From Flavobacteriaceae bacterium R38 (lineage in GTDB: Bacteria > Bacteroidota > Bacteroidia > Flavobacteriales > Flavobacteriaceae), in contig WXYP01000004.1 in assembly GCA_009901575.1 (NCBI GenBank), forward strand, positions 124,001-188,000: a stretch of DNA of 64,000 nt. The letters run 5' to 3'. Under the pieces are notes generated by a model that saw only the letters and a program-made list of their open reading frames with translations, was not told where the DNA came from and searched no databases. A program made the position numbers and the translations under genes. The stretch's first letter is position 1. Every line of letters begins with the position of its first letter. Below are positions 54,808 to 63,721 of this stretch, piece by piece.

Positions 54808-55512
54808 TTACATCTTTCTTAAATAGATGTTACCGCTTACAGAACTTAAATTAAGCTTATAAATGCCACTTTTGAAGTTTCCCTGTACTTTTTGACCTAC
54901 TAACTTGTCCTCGGCCTTTAAACTCAAACTTTCATCAGAATAAATTTCTCCACTTACTGTTTTGGCAGTTAAACTGGCATTATCAATTTTAATATCAATA
55001 TCTCCACTTACCGTTTTAAGTCTTAAATCACCAAGATACTTTTCTACGGTAATATCTCCGCCTACCAAATCGGTAATTAAAACACCTTCATATTCTTTGA
55101 TATTAGTGTCTCCCGAAATACTCTTTATTTTCAACTCTACACGCTTAGGAACATAAAGTACATATTGTGCATCAATGTCGATGTTATTAGAATAATCATC
55201 GTTCTTTTTTTTCGATTTCCATCCGTGATCTTTAAACAAATTGCCATAGCCAGATTCAATAACAAGGGTATTTGCTTTTTCTTCAATGTTTAACTCAAAG
55301 TAATCGTCAAACTTTCCTTTGTTTATACTTACAGTACTCTTTAGATAGACTTCTTGTTTATCCCAGGTTTTTATTTCAATATCATCTGCAAATTTTAAAT
55401 TGACAAATACATTTTTGTTATTCTTTAGCGCGATATTTTTTTCTGTTACTTTTTGAGCAAAAAGCCCGGTGCTTAGCAAGCTTAAAAAGAGTATAATTAT
55501 TAAATTCTTCAT
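54808..55512 (-). CDS. DUF4097 beta-strand repeat protein
   Basis: A 234-residue exported protein (signal peptide ending FAQK). Repeated short strands such as VELKIKSISGDTNIKEYEG, GDITVEKYLGDLRLKTVSGDIDIKIDN and LNLSSVSGNIYLRKM form a right-handed beta-helix of the DUF4097/adhesin type, with SGDxxI turns. The last seven residues (GNIYLRK) are shared with the neighbouring protein. It is the last gene of the sigma/anti-sigma operon and is probably a periplasmic effector of that system. Confidence 0.85.
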   Translation of the reverse strand: MKNLIIILFLSLLSTGLFAQKVTEKNIALKNNKNVFVNLKFADDIEIKTWDKQEVYLKSTVSINKGKFDDYFELNIEEKANTLVIESGYGNLFKDHGWKSKKKNDDYSNNIDIDAQYVLYVPKRVELKIKSISGDTNIKEYEGVLITDLVGGDITVEKYLGDLRLKTVSGDIDIKIDNASLTAKTVSGEIYSDESLSLKAEDKLVGQKVQGNFKSGIYKLNLSSVSGNIYLRKM

Positions 55513-55528
55513 TTTTGATTGATTTAAA

Positions 55529-56299
55529 TTATTGTTTTCTTAAATAGATGTTTCCTGTACTTGAGCGTAGATTTATTTCTACTCCTCCTTTATTAATAGT
55601 ACCGTTGATGCGTTGGCTTGAAATTGCTCTTAGACCGTCTTTGTCAGGCATTTTTAAATCAAAATTGGTGTAGATTTCTCCCATTGTAGATCGTAAACTA
55701 ACATCAGCACTGGTATTTGATGGTAAGCTGACATCTAATTTTCCGGTTGCTGAAGAAATAGATATAGGTGACGATTGATTTACCTTATTAAACAAGACTT
55801 GAATAGTTCCTGTGTTGGAATTTGCAATTATAGGACCGGTTACATCTTCTATAGTGATGTTGCCAACAGACTCGGCTTTTGCTTCAATTTCTCCTGTAAA
55901 TCCATAGATCTCGATATCTCCAAGCCATGTTCCGTTGACTGAAATATTTTGAGAAGCCGGAAGATAGATTTCGAAATCTCTGTTTCGCCTACTCGCGTTC
56001 TTCACAATTAAATCGCTCCCTTCTTTCGCAACATAAAATCCGATTCCGGTATTATCTTCTCCTCCGCCATTAATACGTTTTAATCCTTTTGCTTTTTCAG
56101 GAACTTTATACGATTGTCCCTTTATCAATAACTCATTTTTATTATGAGTTTTAACCACAATATTGGTGCCTGCTTCAATTTTCACCCAATTAACGCCTTG
56201 TAGTGATTGGGTATAATTTTTTTGTTCTCTTTGCTGAGCATTCAGATGCCCTGCTAATACAATAAATATGACAAGTATGGTACTTTTTAAATGTTTCAT
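55529..56299 (-). CDS. DUF4097-like beta-helix protein
   Basis: A 256-residue exported protein (signal peptide ending LNAQ) built of similar strands (IEIYGFTGEIEAKAESVGNITIEDVTGPIIAN). It ends EINLRSSTGNIYLRKQ, which matches the end of its downstream neighbour, so the two are paralogues. It lies between the anti-sigma gene (17 bp) and the other DUF4097 gene (16 bp). The location suggests a role in envelope sensing or response. Confidence 0.82.
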   Translation of the reverse strand: MKHLKSTILVIFIVLAGHLNAQQREQKNYTQSLQGVNWVKIEAGTNIVVKTHNKNELLIKGQSYKVPEKAKGLKRINGGGEDNTGIGFYVAKEGSDLIVKNASRRNRDFEIYLPASQNISVNGTWLGDIEIYGFTGEIEAKAESVGNITIEDVTGPIIANSNTGTIQVLFNKVNQSSPISISSATGKLDVSLPSNTSADVSLRSTMGEIYTNFDLKMPDKDGLRAISSQRINGTINKGGVEINLRSSTGNIYLRKQ

Positions 56300-56316
56300 A
56301 ATGTTCGTTTTTGATT

Positions 56317-57105
56317 TTACATGAATGTTGGTAATAATTCTTGAATTTGTTCTTTAACAAAGGCCTCTGTATCTTCTAATTCAAGTAATTTTTTCATAGG
56401 CTCAGCAGCTTTCTTTTCTTGTATGCTGACCAATATTTGTATAATAGTTATTTGTACGGTTGCATCTTTTTCATAGCCTAACGCTTCTATTAATGCTTTT
56501 TTTACCTTTTCTGATGATGTGAACTTTTCTAATGCTTCTACGGCAGCCAACCTCACATTGGTATTTTCATCGATTTCCAAACGTTTAATTAAAGCGTTTA
56601 CAATTTCTTCATCCGGCATAGTAAACTCTTCTACATAATTCACACCTTGTATTCTTTTACTGGCAGACTCGTTCTCCATAAAAGATAACATTGCCAGTTG
56701 TTTGATCTCTTGGTTTTTACTATTCACAGCAGCAATTTCTTTTTCTGAGGATAAATTCCCCTGATATTTTCCAAAAGTATAAGACATTAACAATAGTGTA
56801 AGACCAGCAGCAATTTTGAGAAATGTTTTTCCGAATGAATTTCTGTTGTTTTGAATCGAAATTATTTTGTTGCTTTCTGCTATTTCCTGATCCAGGATTT
56901 CATAGAATCCGGTTTTTAAACTTTTGGGGATTTCGACATCTTTTTCTTCTTCTATCGCTCTAAAAACAGTTTTTAACTGTGTTAATTCTTCTTTACATGC
57001 TTCACATTTATCCAGGTGTGCATCTACTTCTTTTTTTAAATCTTTACTAAGTGATCCATCTAAATAATCAACTAATAAATCTATAATATGTTCGTCTTTC
57101 ATCAT
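56317..57105 (-). CDS. Anti-sigma factor with C-terminal HEAT repeats
   Basis: The N-terminal zinc-finger-type anti-sigma domain has His30, Cys34 and Cys37 (AHLDKCEACKEE). One membrane helix follows (about 94-111). The periplasmic part (140-262) carries HEAT-like pairs of helices, such as NALIKRLEIDENTNVRLAAVEAL and LIEALGYEKDATVQITIIQIL. Its start shares one base with the sigma factor's stop (TAATG), so the two are translationally coupled. HEAT repeats on an anti-sigma factor could bind a peptide or a periplasmic partner (inference). Confidence 0.9.
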   Translation of the reverse strand: MMKDEHIIDLLVDYLDGSLSKDLKKEVDAHLDKCEACKEELTQLKTVFRAIEEEKDVEIPKSLKTGFYEILDQEIAESNKIISIQNNRNSFGKTFLKIAAGLTLLLMSYTFGKYQGNLSSEKEIAAVNSKNQEIKQLAMLSFMENESASKRIQGVNYVEEFTMPDEEIVNALIKRLEIDENTNVRLAAVEALEKFTSSEKVKKALIEALGYEKDATVQITIIQILVSIQEKKAAEPMKKLLELEDTEAFVKEQIQELLPTFM

Positions 57106-57626
57106 TATATCGTTTGAAAATAAATGTTTTTCAATTTTTTTAATGCTCTGTTTACTTTTACTTTAACTGCCCCCGGGGTACTTTGTACTATTTGGGACAA
57201 CTCTTCGTATTTGATCTCATGAAACCTGTTTAATACGATAAGCTCTCTGTCTGAAACAGGTAACTTTTCCAGTGCTTTATGTAAATGAGAATAATCGTTA
57301 TTCATATTATCTTCATCTGTTAAACCAAAAGCAACCTTTTCTAAATCATCATGTACTTCATTGTTCTTTCTAAAATGTGATGCCAGGCTATTTCGTGCAA
57401 TAGTAAACATCCATGAAGTAAATTTTCCATTATTATAAGTAGCTCGGTGTTTGATAATTTTATAAAAAACCTCTTGTGTTAAATCTTCACTGAGTACCTT
57501 GTCTCCACACATTTTCAAAAGAAAATTAAAAACATACTTGTGATGCCTTTCAAAAAGGTACCTCATATTGTTAAGATTTCCCTCAACAATAGAATTCATC
57601 AATTCTTCATCGGTTAATTTTTCCAA
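57105..57626 (-). CDS. ECF-type RNA polymerase sigma factor
   Basis: A 173-residue sigma factor with region 2 (FERHHKYVFNFLLKMCGD, then SEDLTQEVFYKIIKH and FTSWMFTIARNSL) and region 4 (ELIVLNRFHEIKYEELSQIVQSTPGAVKVKVNRAL). The predicted start is TTG (MEKLTDEELM), and no in-frame ATG lies upstream. It is held by the anti-sigma factor encoded next. A possible own promoter, GTAACC, lies about 50 bp upstream. With the two DUF4097 genes it forms one operon. Confidence 0.93.
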   Translation of the reverse strand: MEKLTDEELMNSIVEGNLNNMRYLFERHHKYVFNFLLKMCGDKVLSEDLTQEVFYKIIKHRATYNNGKFTSWMFTIARNSLASHFRKNNEVHDDLEKVAFGLTDEDNMNNDYSHLHKALEKLPVSDRELIVLNRFHEIKYEELSQIVQSTPGAVKVKVNRALKKLKNIYFQTI

Positions 57627-57675
57627 AAATGTTTTAATTGGTTGCCGTTTGTTAATGTATAGTCCTAAATTACAG

Positions 57676-57684
57676 AAAGGTTAC
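57676..57684 (-). promoter_or_regulatory. Candidate ECF -35 element of the sigma operon
   Basis: GTAACCTTT on the minus strand has the AAC core of many ECF -35 elements and lies 50-58 bp before the sigma start. A matching -10 would fall near CTATAC. It fits autoregulation but is weak on its own. Confidence 0.3.
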
Positions 57685-57727
57685 ACATCGATGAAAATTT
57701 TTTTAGAAAGAAAAGGAAGTTAGGTTT

Positions 57728-58441
57728 TTAAATGTGCTTGATTTCGTTATCATTTAAAAGCTCTTCATTGCGTAATCGAAGAAATATTTGGGCAACAGCA
57801 ACAGTATCTTTTTCGCAGTAAACAATAATCCTGTCGATGTTTTTATCACTGTAAAAGACATCTCTTACCTGGCTTCCGTCAATGTCTTCTTTTGGAGAAG
57901 GAATATTTAGAATATTGGTCAATAATTTTAAAGAGGTATAGTGTTTATAATCTCCGAATTTCCATAGTTCCATCGTATCCAAATGGGGAATTTCCCATGG
58001 TTTTTTCCCAAATAGATTAAGTTTTTGCGGAATTTCAATTTGGTGAATAATCATTCGACGAGCAATAAAAGGAAAATCAAATTCTTTTCCGTTGTGTGCA
58101 CAAAGGAGATGATTGGGTCTGTTAAAATGCGTATCCAGTAATGATTTAAAATCTAAGAGAATTTTTTGCTCTTCCCCATAGAAAGATGTAGTTCTGAAAT
58201 TCCTTATATCTCCTTTAAACACAAAATACCCCACAGAAATACAAATAATCTTTCCAAATTCTGCCCAAATTCCTCCACGGTCATAGAATTCTTCCGGAGT
58301 GTGCTCGTCTTTACGTTGGTATTGTGTTTTTTGAGCCCAGAGTTCTTTTTTTTCATCACTAAGCTCACTAAAATGTTCTTCTTCGGGAACAGTTTCAATA
58401 TCGAGGAATAATATGTTTTCTAAAGCGATTCTATGGAGCAT
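57728..58441 (-). CDS. 3'-5' exonuclease of the RNase H-like/YprB type
   Basis: A DEDD-type exonuclease of 237 residues. FLDIETVPEE gives the first Asp and Glu (Asp14, Glu16), AHNGKEFDFPFIARRM gives the second aspartate, and YCEKDTVAVAQIF gives the last. It resembles predicted polysaccharide-biosynthesis-linked or DNA-repair exonucleases of this group. Its start overlaps the end of the upstream serine hydrolase by 11 bp, so the two are probably cotranscribed, though functionally they look unrelated. Confidence 0.88.
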   Translation of the reverse strand: MLHRIALENILFLDIETVPEEEHFSELSDEKKELWAQKTQYQRKDEHTPEEFYDRGGIWAEFGKIICISVGYFVFKGDIRNFRTTSFYGEEQKILLDFKSLLDTHFNRPNHLLCAHNGKEFDFPFIARRMIIHQIEIPQKLNLFGKKPWEIPHLDTMELWKFGDYKHYTSLKLLTNILNIPSPKEDIDGSQVRDVFYSDKNIDRIIVYCEKDTVAVAQIFLRLRNEELLNDNEIKHI

Positions 58442-59588
58442 TTTCTAGCATTTTATAAGCTTCTTCAACATAGGTATAAAAGTCAGAAGGATGTGATTTT
58501 CCGCTTAATCTGGGACCGCGTTGATGCCCTAACCTCACAATAATGATATCGTCTTCAGGAATCACAATTACATATTGCCCTAAGATTCCGCGCATATAAA
58601 AAATATCTTTATCCAGATGGTTTTCTAACCAAAAACCATAGCCGTACATTTTATCATTTTCAAAACGCGGGCGAATAGATTTGGCAATAAAAGCAGAATC
58701 CAGTAATTGTTTTCCGTTCCATTTTCCAAAATCTTTATACAATTTTCCGAATCGCGCAAAATCCCTTGCATTACTGGCAATACAACAATATGTTTTTTCA
58801 ATACCATCTTTTTCATCCAGTTGCCATAAAGCGTCATTTTCGGCACCTAATGGTTTCCAGAAACTATCAGAGAGATACTCAGAGAGTTTTTTGCCTGTAG
58901 CCTTTTCAATAACCATCCCGAGTAATTGTGTATTTCCGCTAAGATACCTAAAGGATTTTCCGGGCTCATCAACTACTTTAAGGCCTAATATGGTAGATGG
59001 CAGATCGTCATCATAATATGCCCTGGCTGTAATTGAAAACGGACTGTAATATTGTTCATCCCAATTAAGTCCGCTTGCCATAGAAGATAGATCTCCTACG
59101 GTCATTTTTGCAGCTAATCCTTCTGAGAACTCAGGAAAAAAATCTTTTACTGGCTGATCTAAATTTTTAATATGACCCTCCATAATGGCTTTCCCTAGCA
59201 TTGCTGAGGTAATACTCTTTGCCATAGAGAAAGAATTACTTTTGGAATCTGTGCCGTAACCATCATAATAATTTTCAGACCAGATACTGTCATTTTTAAT
59301 AATCATAAAGGCAACAGTTCCTAAGTTCCGGTTAGTTTCTTCGAGTTTTTCTGTTAAAGCGGTTTTGTTGTAATCCTGATGAAATTCCCAGGGATGCGTA
59401 TTTGTGCCTTTTTCAATGGTTCTATTATTAAAATAGGAATAATCATCTATAAAAGCAGTTTTATGGCCTGTTAAATAAGTAATTCTGATTCCTCTTAAAA
59501 TGTATTCGTAATCAAATATATAGGCTATAACAACAATGACAATTATGAAGCCGACAAGGCCTTTAAGCAATTTTTTTAGAATTTTCAT
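58431..59588 (-). CDS. Membrane-anchored serine hydrolase, beta-lactamase family
   Basis: The third beta-lactamase-fold hydrolase of the window. An N-terminal helix (8-24) anchors it, and the domain faces the periplasm. The SxxK motif is FSMAKSI, the tyrosine motif is YLSGNTQLL, and MRGILGQYVIV near the C-terminus stands where KTG would be. It is probably an esterase or peptidase. Its end overlaps the exonuclease gene. Confidence 0.88.
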   Translation of the reverse strand: MKILKKLLKGLVGFIIVIVVIAYIFDYEYILRGIRITYLTGHKTAFIDDYSYFNNRTIEKGTNTHPWEFHQDYNKTALTEKLEETNRNLGTVAFMIIKNDSIWSENYYDGYGTDSKSNSFSMAKSITSAMLGKAIMEGHIKNLDQPVKDFFPEFSEGLAAKMTVGDLSSMASGLNWDEQYYSPFSITARAYYDDDLPSTILGLKVVDEPGKSFRYLSGNTQLLGMVIEKATGKKLSEYLSDSFWKPLGAENDALWQLDEKDGIEKTYCCIASNARDFARFGKLYKDFGKWNGKQLLDSAFIAKSIRPRFENDKMYGYGFWLENHLDKDIFYMRGILGQYVIVIPEDDIIIVRLGHQRGPRLSGKSHPSDFYTYVEEAYKMLENAP

Positions 59589-59629
59589 TCGGCTTTAAAT
59601 TTTTTAAATGTAAGAATTTTATTTCAAAA

Positions 59630-60103
59630 TTAAAAAAGCGTTTGCTGAGGTGAAGGAGATTCATGTTCCAGCAACCATTTTTTACGATGCAATCCTCCTC
59701 CATAACCGGTAAGAGATCCATCACTCCCAATAACTCTATGGCAAGGGATTACTATAGATATTGGATTTTTACCATTGGCACTGGCTGCTGCACGTATTAC
59801 TTTAGGATCTCCTAGACGCTTTGCCATATCGAGGTAAGAAGCTGTTTTCCCATAAGGAATATTTAATAGGTTTCTCCATACCCGCTTTTGAAAATCGGTA
59901 CCCTGAAGATTTATGGTAAAAGAAAATGTTGTTCTCTTCTTTTCAAAATACTCTTTTAACTGATAAACAGCATCTTCCAAAACTTCCGGGAATACTGTAG
60001 TTTCAGGGATATCTTCATTCAAGAATATGATTTCAGTAATGCCCTGTTCATCTCCTTTTATTCTTAGTGTGCCGACAGGGGTATTTAGATAAGCTTCTTC
60101 CAT
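59630..60103 (-). CDS. ogt: Methylated-DNA-protein-cysteine S-methyltransferase
   Basis: It repairs O6-alkylguanine by moving the alkyl group to Cys121 (IPCHRVIGSDGSLTGYGGG). FQKRVWRNLLNIPYGKTASY and VIRAAASANGKNP (arginine finger) complete the DNA-binding domain. At 157 residues it is the short Ogt type without an Ada domain. Its start shares one base with the stop of the upstream CNNM gene (TAATG). Confidence 0.96.
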   Translation of the reverse strand: MEEAYLNTPVGTLRIKGDEQGITEIIFLNEDIPETTVFPEVLEDAVYQLKEYFEKKRTTFSFTINLQGTDFQKRVWRNLLNIPYGKTASYLDMAKRLGDPKVIRAAASANGKNPISIVIPCHRVIGSDGSLTGYGGGLHRKKWLLEHESPSPQQTLF

Positions 60104-61224
60104 TACTGTTCTTTTTTATCATCTTCTATTATGCCGAGACGTTTTGCCCTGTTTTCCCAGTTTTTACGTGCCAGTAGCTGCAAATCTTCTATATTGTCGC
60201 TTTCGTCCATAATTTCAAGGCCTAAGAGTGTTTCAATAACATCTTCCATGGTAACTAATCCGCTTACAGAACCAAACTCATCTACAACTAATGCGATATG
60301 ATCTTTTTGAGCTATGAATTTCTCGAACAATTGAGGGATAGGTAAATTTCTTTTGGTAACAAGAATATCTCTTTTAATACTGGAAAGCGGGTTTGAGCCG
60401 TGCTTATTAATAATTTCTTCCAGCATGATATCCTTCAAGATAAAACCAGTGATATTGTCAGGAGAATCTTTGTAGATAGGTATGCGTGAGAAACGTAAGT
60501 TTGGATGAGAATCAAAAAATTCTTTGATAGTTGTTTCTTCGGATGCGGTTTTCATTACCGTTCTTGGCGTCATTACATCTTTGGCCATAACCTGGTCAAA
60601 TTTCAAAAGGTTTTTGATGACTTTAGATTCTGACTCCTGGAAAACACCCTCTTCATGTGCAATATCTGCCATCGCTGTAAAATCTTCCCTGCTAAATACA
60701 GATCCGTGTGCATTTTTCCCTCCAATCAATTTTGTGGTTAACTGAAGCAGCCATAAAATTCCGGTCCATTTTAATGGAAATATAATTGCTTGAAGTGCCC
60801 TGGTAGTGAATGCAGTTAATTGCTTCCAGTACGTAGCACCGATAGTTTTAGGAATTATTTCTGATAACACCAGGATGAGAACTGTCATAACAGATGATAC
60901 AATCCCAACCATGAGATCTTCTGTCATTTCCATTCCAAAAATAGTCCGGGTAGTCGATCCGTATAAACTGGCATATGCAGCTTTTGCCTGAACTCCTACC
61001 AAAATAGCACCTACAGTATGAGCAACAGTATTTAAAGTAAGGATGGCAATAAGCGGTTTGTCTATATCATTTTTAAGGCGCTCCAGAGAAGTAACATAAC
61101 TTTTCCCTTCCTGCTTCTTAACGCTGATATAAGTTGGGGTGATACTTAATAAAACAGCTTCCAGAATAGAACATAAAAAGGAAAAGAAAATAGAAATAAG
61201 TGCAATAACAATTAGAAGAGCCAT
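60103..61224 (-). CDS. CNNM/CorC-type transporter with DUF21 and CBS domains
   Basis: A 373-residue membrane protein with a DUF21 domain (four helices in residues 1-170) and a CBS pair (about 200-345; KDVMTPRTVMKTASEETT, IPIYKDSPDNITGFILKD, HIALVVDEFGSVSGLVTMEDVIETLLG). Relatives export magnesium or cobalt, or regulate divalent cation flux. The C-terminal CorC_HlyC domain of full-length members is missing. It ends with about 25 charged residues instead. It is coupled to ogt by a one-base overlap. Confidence 0.93.
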   Translation of the reverse strand: MALLIVIALISIFFSFLCSILEAVLLSITPTYISVKKQEGKSYVTSLERLKNDIDKPLIAILTLNTVAHTVGAILVGVQAKAAYASLYGSTTRTIFGMEMTEDLMVGIVSSVMTVLILVLSEIIPKTIGATYWKQLTAFTTRALQAIIFPLKWTGILWLLQLTTKLIGGKNAHGSVFSREDFTAMADIAHEEGVFQESESKVIKNLLKFDQVMAKDVMTPRTVMKTASEETTIKEFFDSHPNLRFSRIPIYKDSPDNITGFILKDIMLEEIINKHGSNPLSSIKRDILVTKRNLPIPQLFEKFIAQKDHIALVVDEFGSVSGLVTMEDVIETLLGLEIMDESDNIEDLQLLARKNWENRAKRLGIIEDDKKEQ

Positions 61225-61288
61225 TTATATATAGATTAGAAAGTTAAATTTAAGGATAAAATTTGATACATATTGCCAATAAAGCCAG

Positions 61289-61852
61289 TTAGCGCTTCTT
61301 ATTTTTTGAGTATAATAATAAGTTTTTTCGTAGCCTTTTTGCTACTGCTTTATCATCAATGGGATTGTTGGTATTTAGATTATTTTTATCACAGAAGGCG
61401 ATAAACTCTTCCCATTTTTTAAAATTTACTATGGATAGTTCTTTATGTCCGGGAATGGTATCTATTACAGCATTTATTATTCTGTTATTATTTACCTGGT
61501 AGATTATTTTTAAAGTTCTTGATTTGCGATCAAGCATATCATCAATATAATTCCTATTAGATTCAATGGCTATAACCTGTCCTTTTTTGTCGCCAATCTT
61601 TAAATCTTTTAAGGTAACTTTTGAATTCATTATCTCTCTCCATTCAAATCTTTTCTTTAAATCATCTAAGCTTTTAATTTCTACAGACCCGTCTATAAAT
61701 GTTTCTTGATAATTGCTGCTTACTATAGTAGATATCTTCTTAAAATCATACGTATTCGAGATACGTATAAATTTTTTAACAATATTTAATTCGTTCTTAG
61801 TAAAACTTAAGAAGCAAAATAGTATAAATAGAGAGAGTACTTGTTTTTTCAT
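61289..61852 (-). CDS. Secreted protein, possibly NTF2-like fold
   Basis: A 187-residue exported protein with a short signal (1-17). The order of a helix (VKKFIRISNTYDFKKISTIV), a curved sheet and a strand pair (TLKIIYQVNNNRIINAVIDT) resembles the NTF2/SnoaL fold, but conservation is too low to be sure. The C-terminus is rich in lysine and arginine. It has no operon partner and the function is unknown. Confidence 0.65.
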   Translation of the reverse strand: MKKQVLSLFILFCFLSFTKNELNIVKKFIRISNTYDFKKISTIVSSNYQETFIDGSVEIKSLDDLKKRFEWREIMNSKVTLKDLKIGDKKGQVIAIESNRNYIDDMLDRKSRTLKIIYQVNNNRIINAVIDTIPGHKELSIVNFKKWEEFIAFCDKNNLNTNNPIDDKAVAKRLRKNLLLYSKNKKR

Positions 61853-61885
61853 TTTAAAATATAAAAATATGAGATTATAAGCGAT

Positions 61886-61924
61886 AAAAAAAGAAGAGTT
61901 GCTTTTATAAAAAACAACTCTTCT
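61886..61924 (-). terminator. Intrinsic terminator of the cysteine hydrolase gene
   Basis: On the minus strand a 10-bp stem, AGAAGAGTTG/CAACTCTTCT, closes a 13-nt loop and is followed by a run of six T (61891-61886). Confidence 0.85.
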
Positions 61925-61954
61925 AAAATGAAAAAATATTAGTAATCTAACTTA

Positions 61955-62686
61955 CTATTTTTTGAACTCTTTTTTGAGTTCCTCGGTAGTATAAACGTGA
62001 CTGGCAATCATTCTAAAGTTTACAACAGAAGCTTCATAAGCATCTAAACCAGGTAGGATAGCTCCGGCAGTAGCATCTTTAACAACTGCTACTCTAAATC
62101 CTTGCTCTACCAATTCTCTCATATGAGATTCTGTACATAAATTAGAAGACATTCCAGCTAATATAACATTGTCAATACCTCTTTTTCTTAATTGAAGAAC
62201 AAGATCGTTTGTATCTGGACCATATACTTTATGAGGGCTGGTCACAACAGTACTCCCATTTTCAATATATTTTTTATATCGAGGTAACCAATCTGCACCA
62301 GAGTTTTTAAATCCGCTTTCAGAATTAACTGCTTTTCTGTCAAACATTTTAATACTGTGCATTAATTGCTCTAAAGCTCCTTCAATTTTCCACTGATGAT
62401 CATGCGGATAGTAATAATGAGGAGATACAAAAACAGGAACATCATTTTGCCCTGCCAGTTTGAATAGTGTTTCAATGTTTTCTACAGTATTGTTTTCTGT
62501 TACACTTTTTCCAACTACTCCCCAGGTAACACCATCCGGACTTAAGAAATCGTTTTGAGGATCTGTTATTACTACTGCCGTTCTTCCGTCAATTTTAAAT
62601 CCGGGATCTGGTAACTGTGCAAAAGCGCTTGAAGTGATTAATAAAAATGAGAAAAGACTCGCTAGTTTTATGAATTTTTTATGCAT
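61955..62686 (-). CDS. Secreted isochorismatase-family cysteine hydrolase
   Basis: A signal peptide (ending AFAQ) leads into an isochorismatase-type hydrolase. The catalytic triad is Asp42 (ITDPQNDFL), Lys153 (SPHKVYGPDT) and Cys184 (GMSSNLCTES), which together cut amides or related bonds. Most relatives are cytosolic, so export to the periplasm is notable. The gene lies 110 bp downstream of an AraC gene on the same strand, a likely regulator. The substrate is unknown. Confidence 0.92.
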   Translation of the reverse strand: MHKKFIKLASLFSFLLITSSAFAQLPDPGFKIDGRTAVVITDPQNDFLSPDGVTWGVVGKSVTENNTVENIETLFKLAGQNDVPVFVSPHYYYPHDHQWKIEGALEQLMHSIKMFDRKAVNSESGFKNSGADWLPRYKKYIENGSTVVTSPHKVYGPDTNDLVLQLRKRGIDNVILAGMSSNLCTESHMRELVEQGFRVAVVKDATAGAILPGLDAYEASVVNFRMIASHVYTTEELKKEFKK

Positions 62687-62796
62687 AACTTTTTAATTTT
62701 TATAGTTTATAATATTTAACTACACAAAGCTATGTTTATACTAAGGAGGTTAAAATGGACAAAAGTTCCTAATGGTAGGACAGAGGGTGATCTGAT

Positions 62797-63663
62797 TTAT
62801 TTTTGGTGTTCAGATCTGAATTGTACCGGAGATTTCTGAGTTGCTTTTGTAAAAAAACGGGTAAAATAAGCAGGATCATCAAAACCTAATGAATGTGCAG
62901 TTTGCTTTATTGTCAATTCTGAATAAAGTAAAAGCCGCTTAGCTTCTAATACGATACGATTTTTAATTAGCTCACTTGGAGATGGAGCTCCAATCCTGTG
63001 AAAGTGTTTTGTGAGTGATTTTGGAGAAATCCCTAATCTGTTCGCATAATCCGTCACACTATGGATGGTATTGTAGTTCTGATTTACTAATAATCTAAAA
63101 TCTTTATACAATAATGTTTCTTTAGAATTATTTTTAAAAGACTGATGAGATTCTTTAATGCGTACAGAAAGGATAATAAATTGCTTGAGTAAAAGTTGAA
63201 GCATTTCTAAATGTGCAGAAGCGCCCTCTTTCTTGGTAAACTCTTCTACCATGGTATCTAAAATGAAGCAGAGTTTAGCAGTGTCTTCTTTGGTCGGATT
63301 TACAAAAGGTTTTTCATAAATATTATTAAATAAAACACCATTACAAGATATTTCTTTGTTTAGTGTATCAATACAATAAAAATCGGGTTCAAAAGACAAC
63401 CAATACCCTTTTACTATAGATTCAGACTCTACAGAGAATACTTGTCCGGGTTCCATAAATAAGACAACTTCACTATCGAAAGTGTAGTTTTCAAAATCAA
63501 TGCTGTAAGAACCAGATCCTTTTTTGATCCAAAAAATATTAAAATTGTTTCTCAGCTCAGCTTCTTTAACGGTGCCCGCATGGTCAAAATCAATTAGGCT
63601 TAAACGAAACGAGTTTTCATTTTTAGGATCAAAACAATATGTTTTAATTCGACGAAGACACAT
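62797..63663 (-). CDS. AraC family regulator with cupin-like N-domain
   Basis: A 288-residue regulator. The first 170 residues contain strands typical of an AraC ligand-binding cupin (FNIFWIKKGSGSYSIDF, VVLFMEPGQVFSVES). The C-terminal domain has the AraC double helix-turn-helix (VTDYANRLGISPKSLTKHFHR, then IKQTAHSLGFDDPAYFTRFFTKATQKSPVQFR). It probably controls the cysteine hydrolase gene downstream. The ligand is unknown. Confidence 0.92.
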   Translation of the reverse strand: MCLRRIKTYCFDPKNENSFRLSLIDFDHAGTVKEAELRNNFNIFWIKKGSGSYSIDFENYTFDSEVVLFMEPGQVFSVESESIVKGYWLSFEPDFYCIDTLNKEISCNGVLFNNIYEKPFVNPTKEDTAKLCFILDTMVEEFTKKEGASAHLEMLQLLLKQFIILSVRIKESHQSFKNNSKETLLYKDFRLLVNQNYNTIHSVTDYANRLGISPKSLTKHFHRIGAPSPSELIKNRIVLEAKRLLLYSELTIKQTAHSLGFDDPAYFTRFFTKATQKSPVQFRSEHQK

Positions 63664-63721
63664 AGTTGTATGATTAGTAGTATAAAACTATGTAAAAATT
63701 ACATATTGACAACATTTAAAC

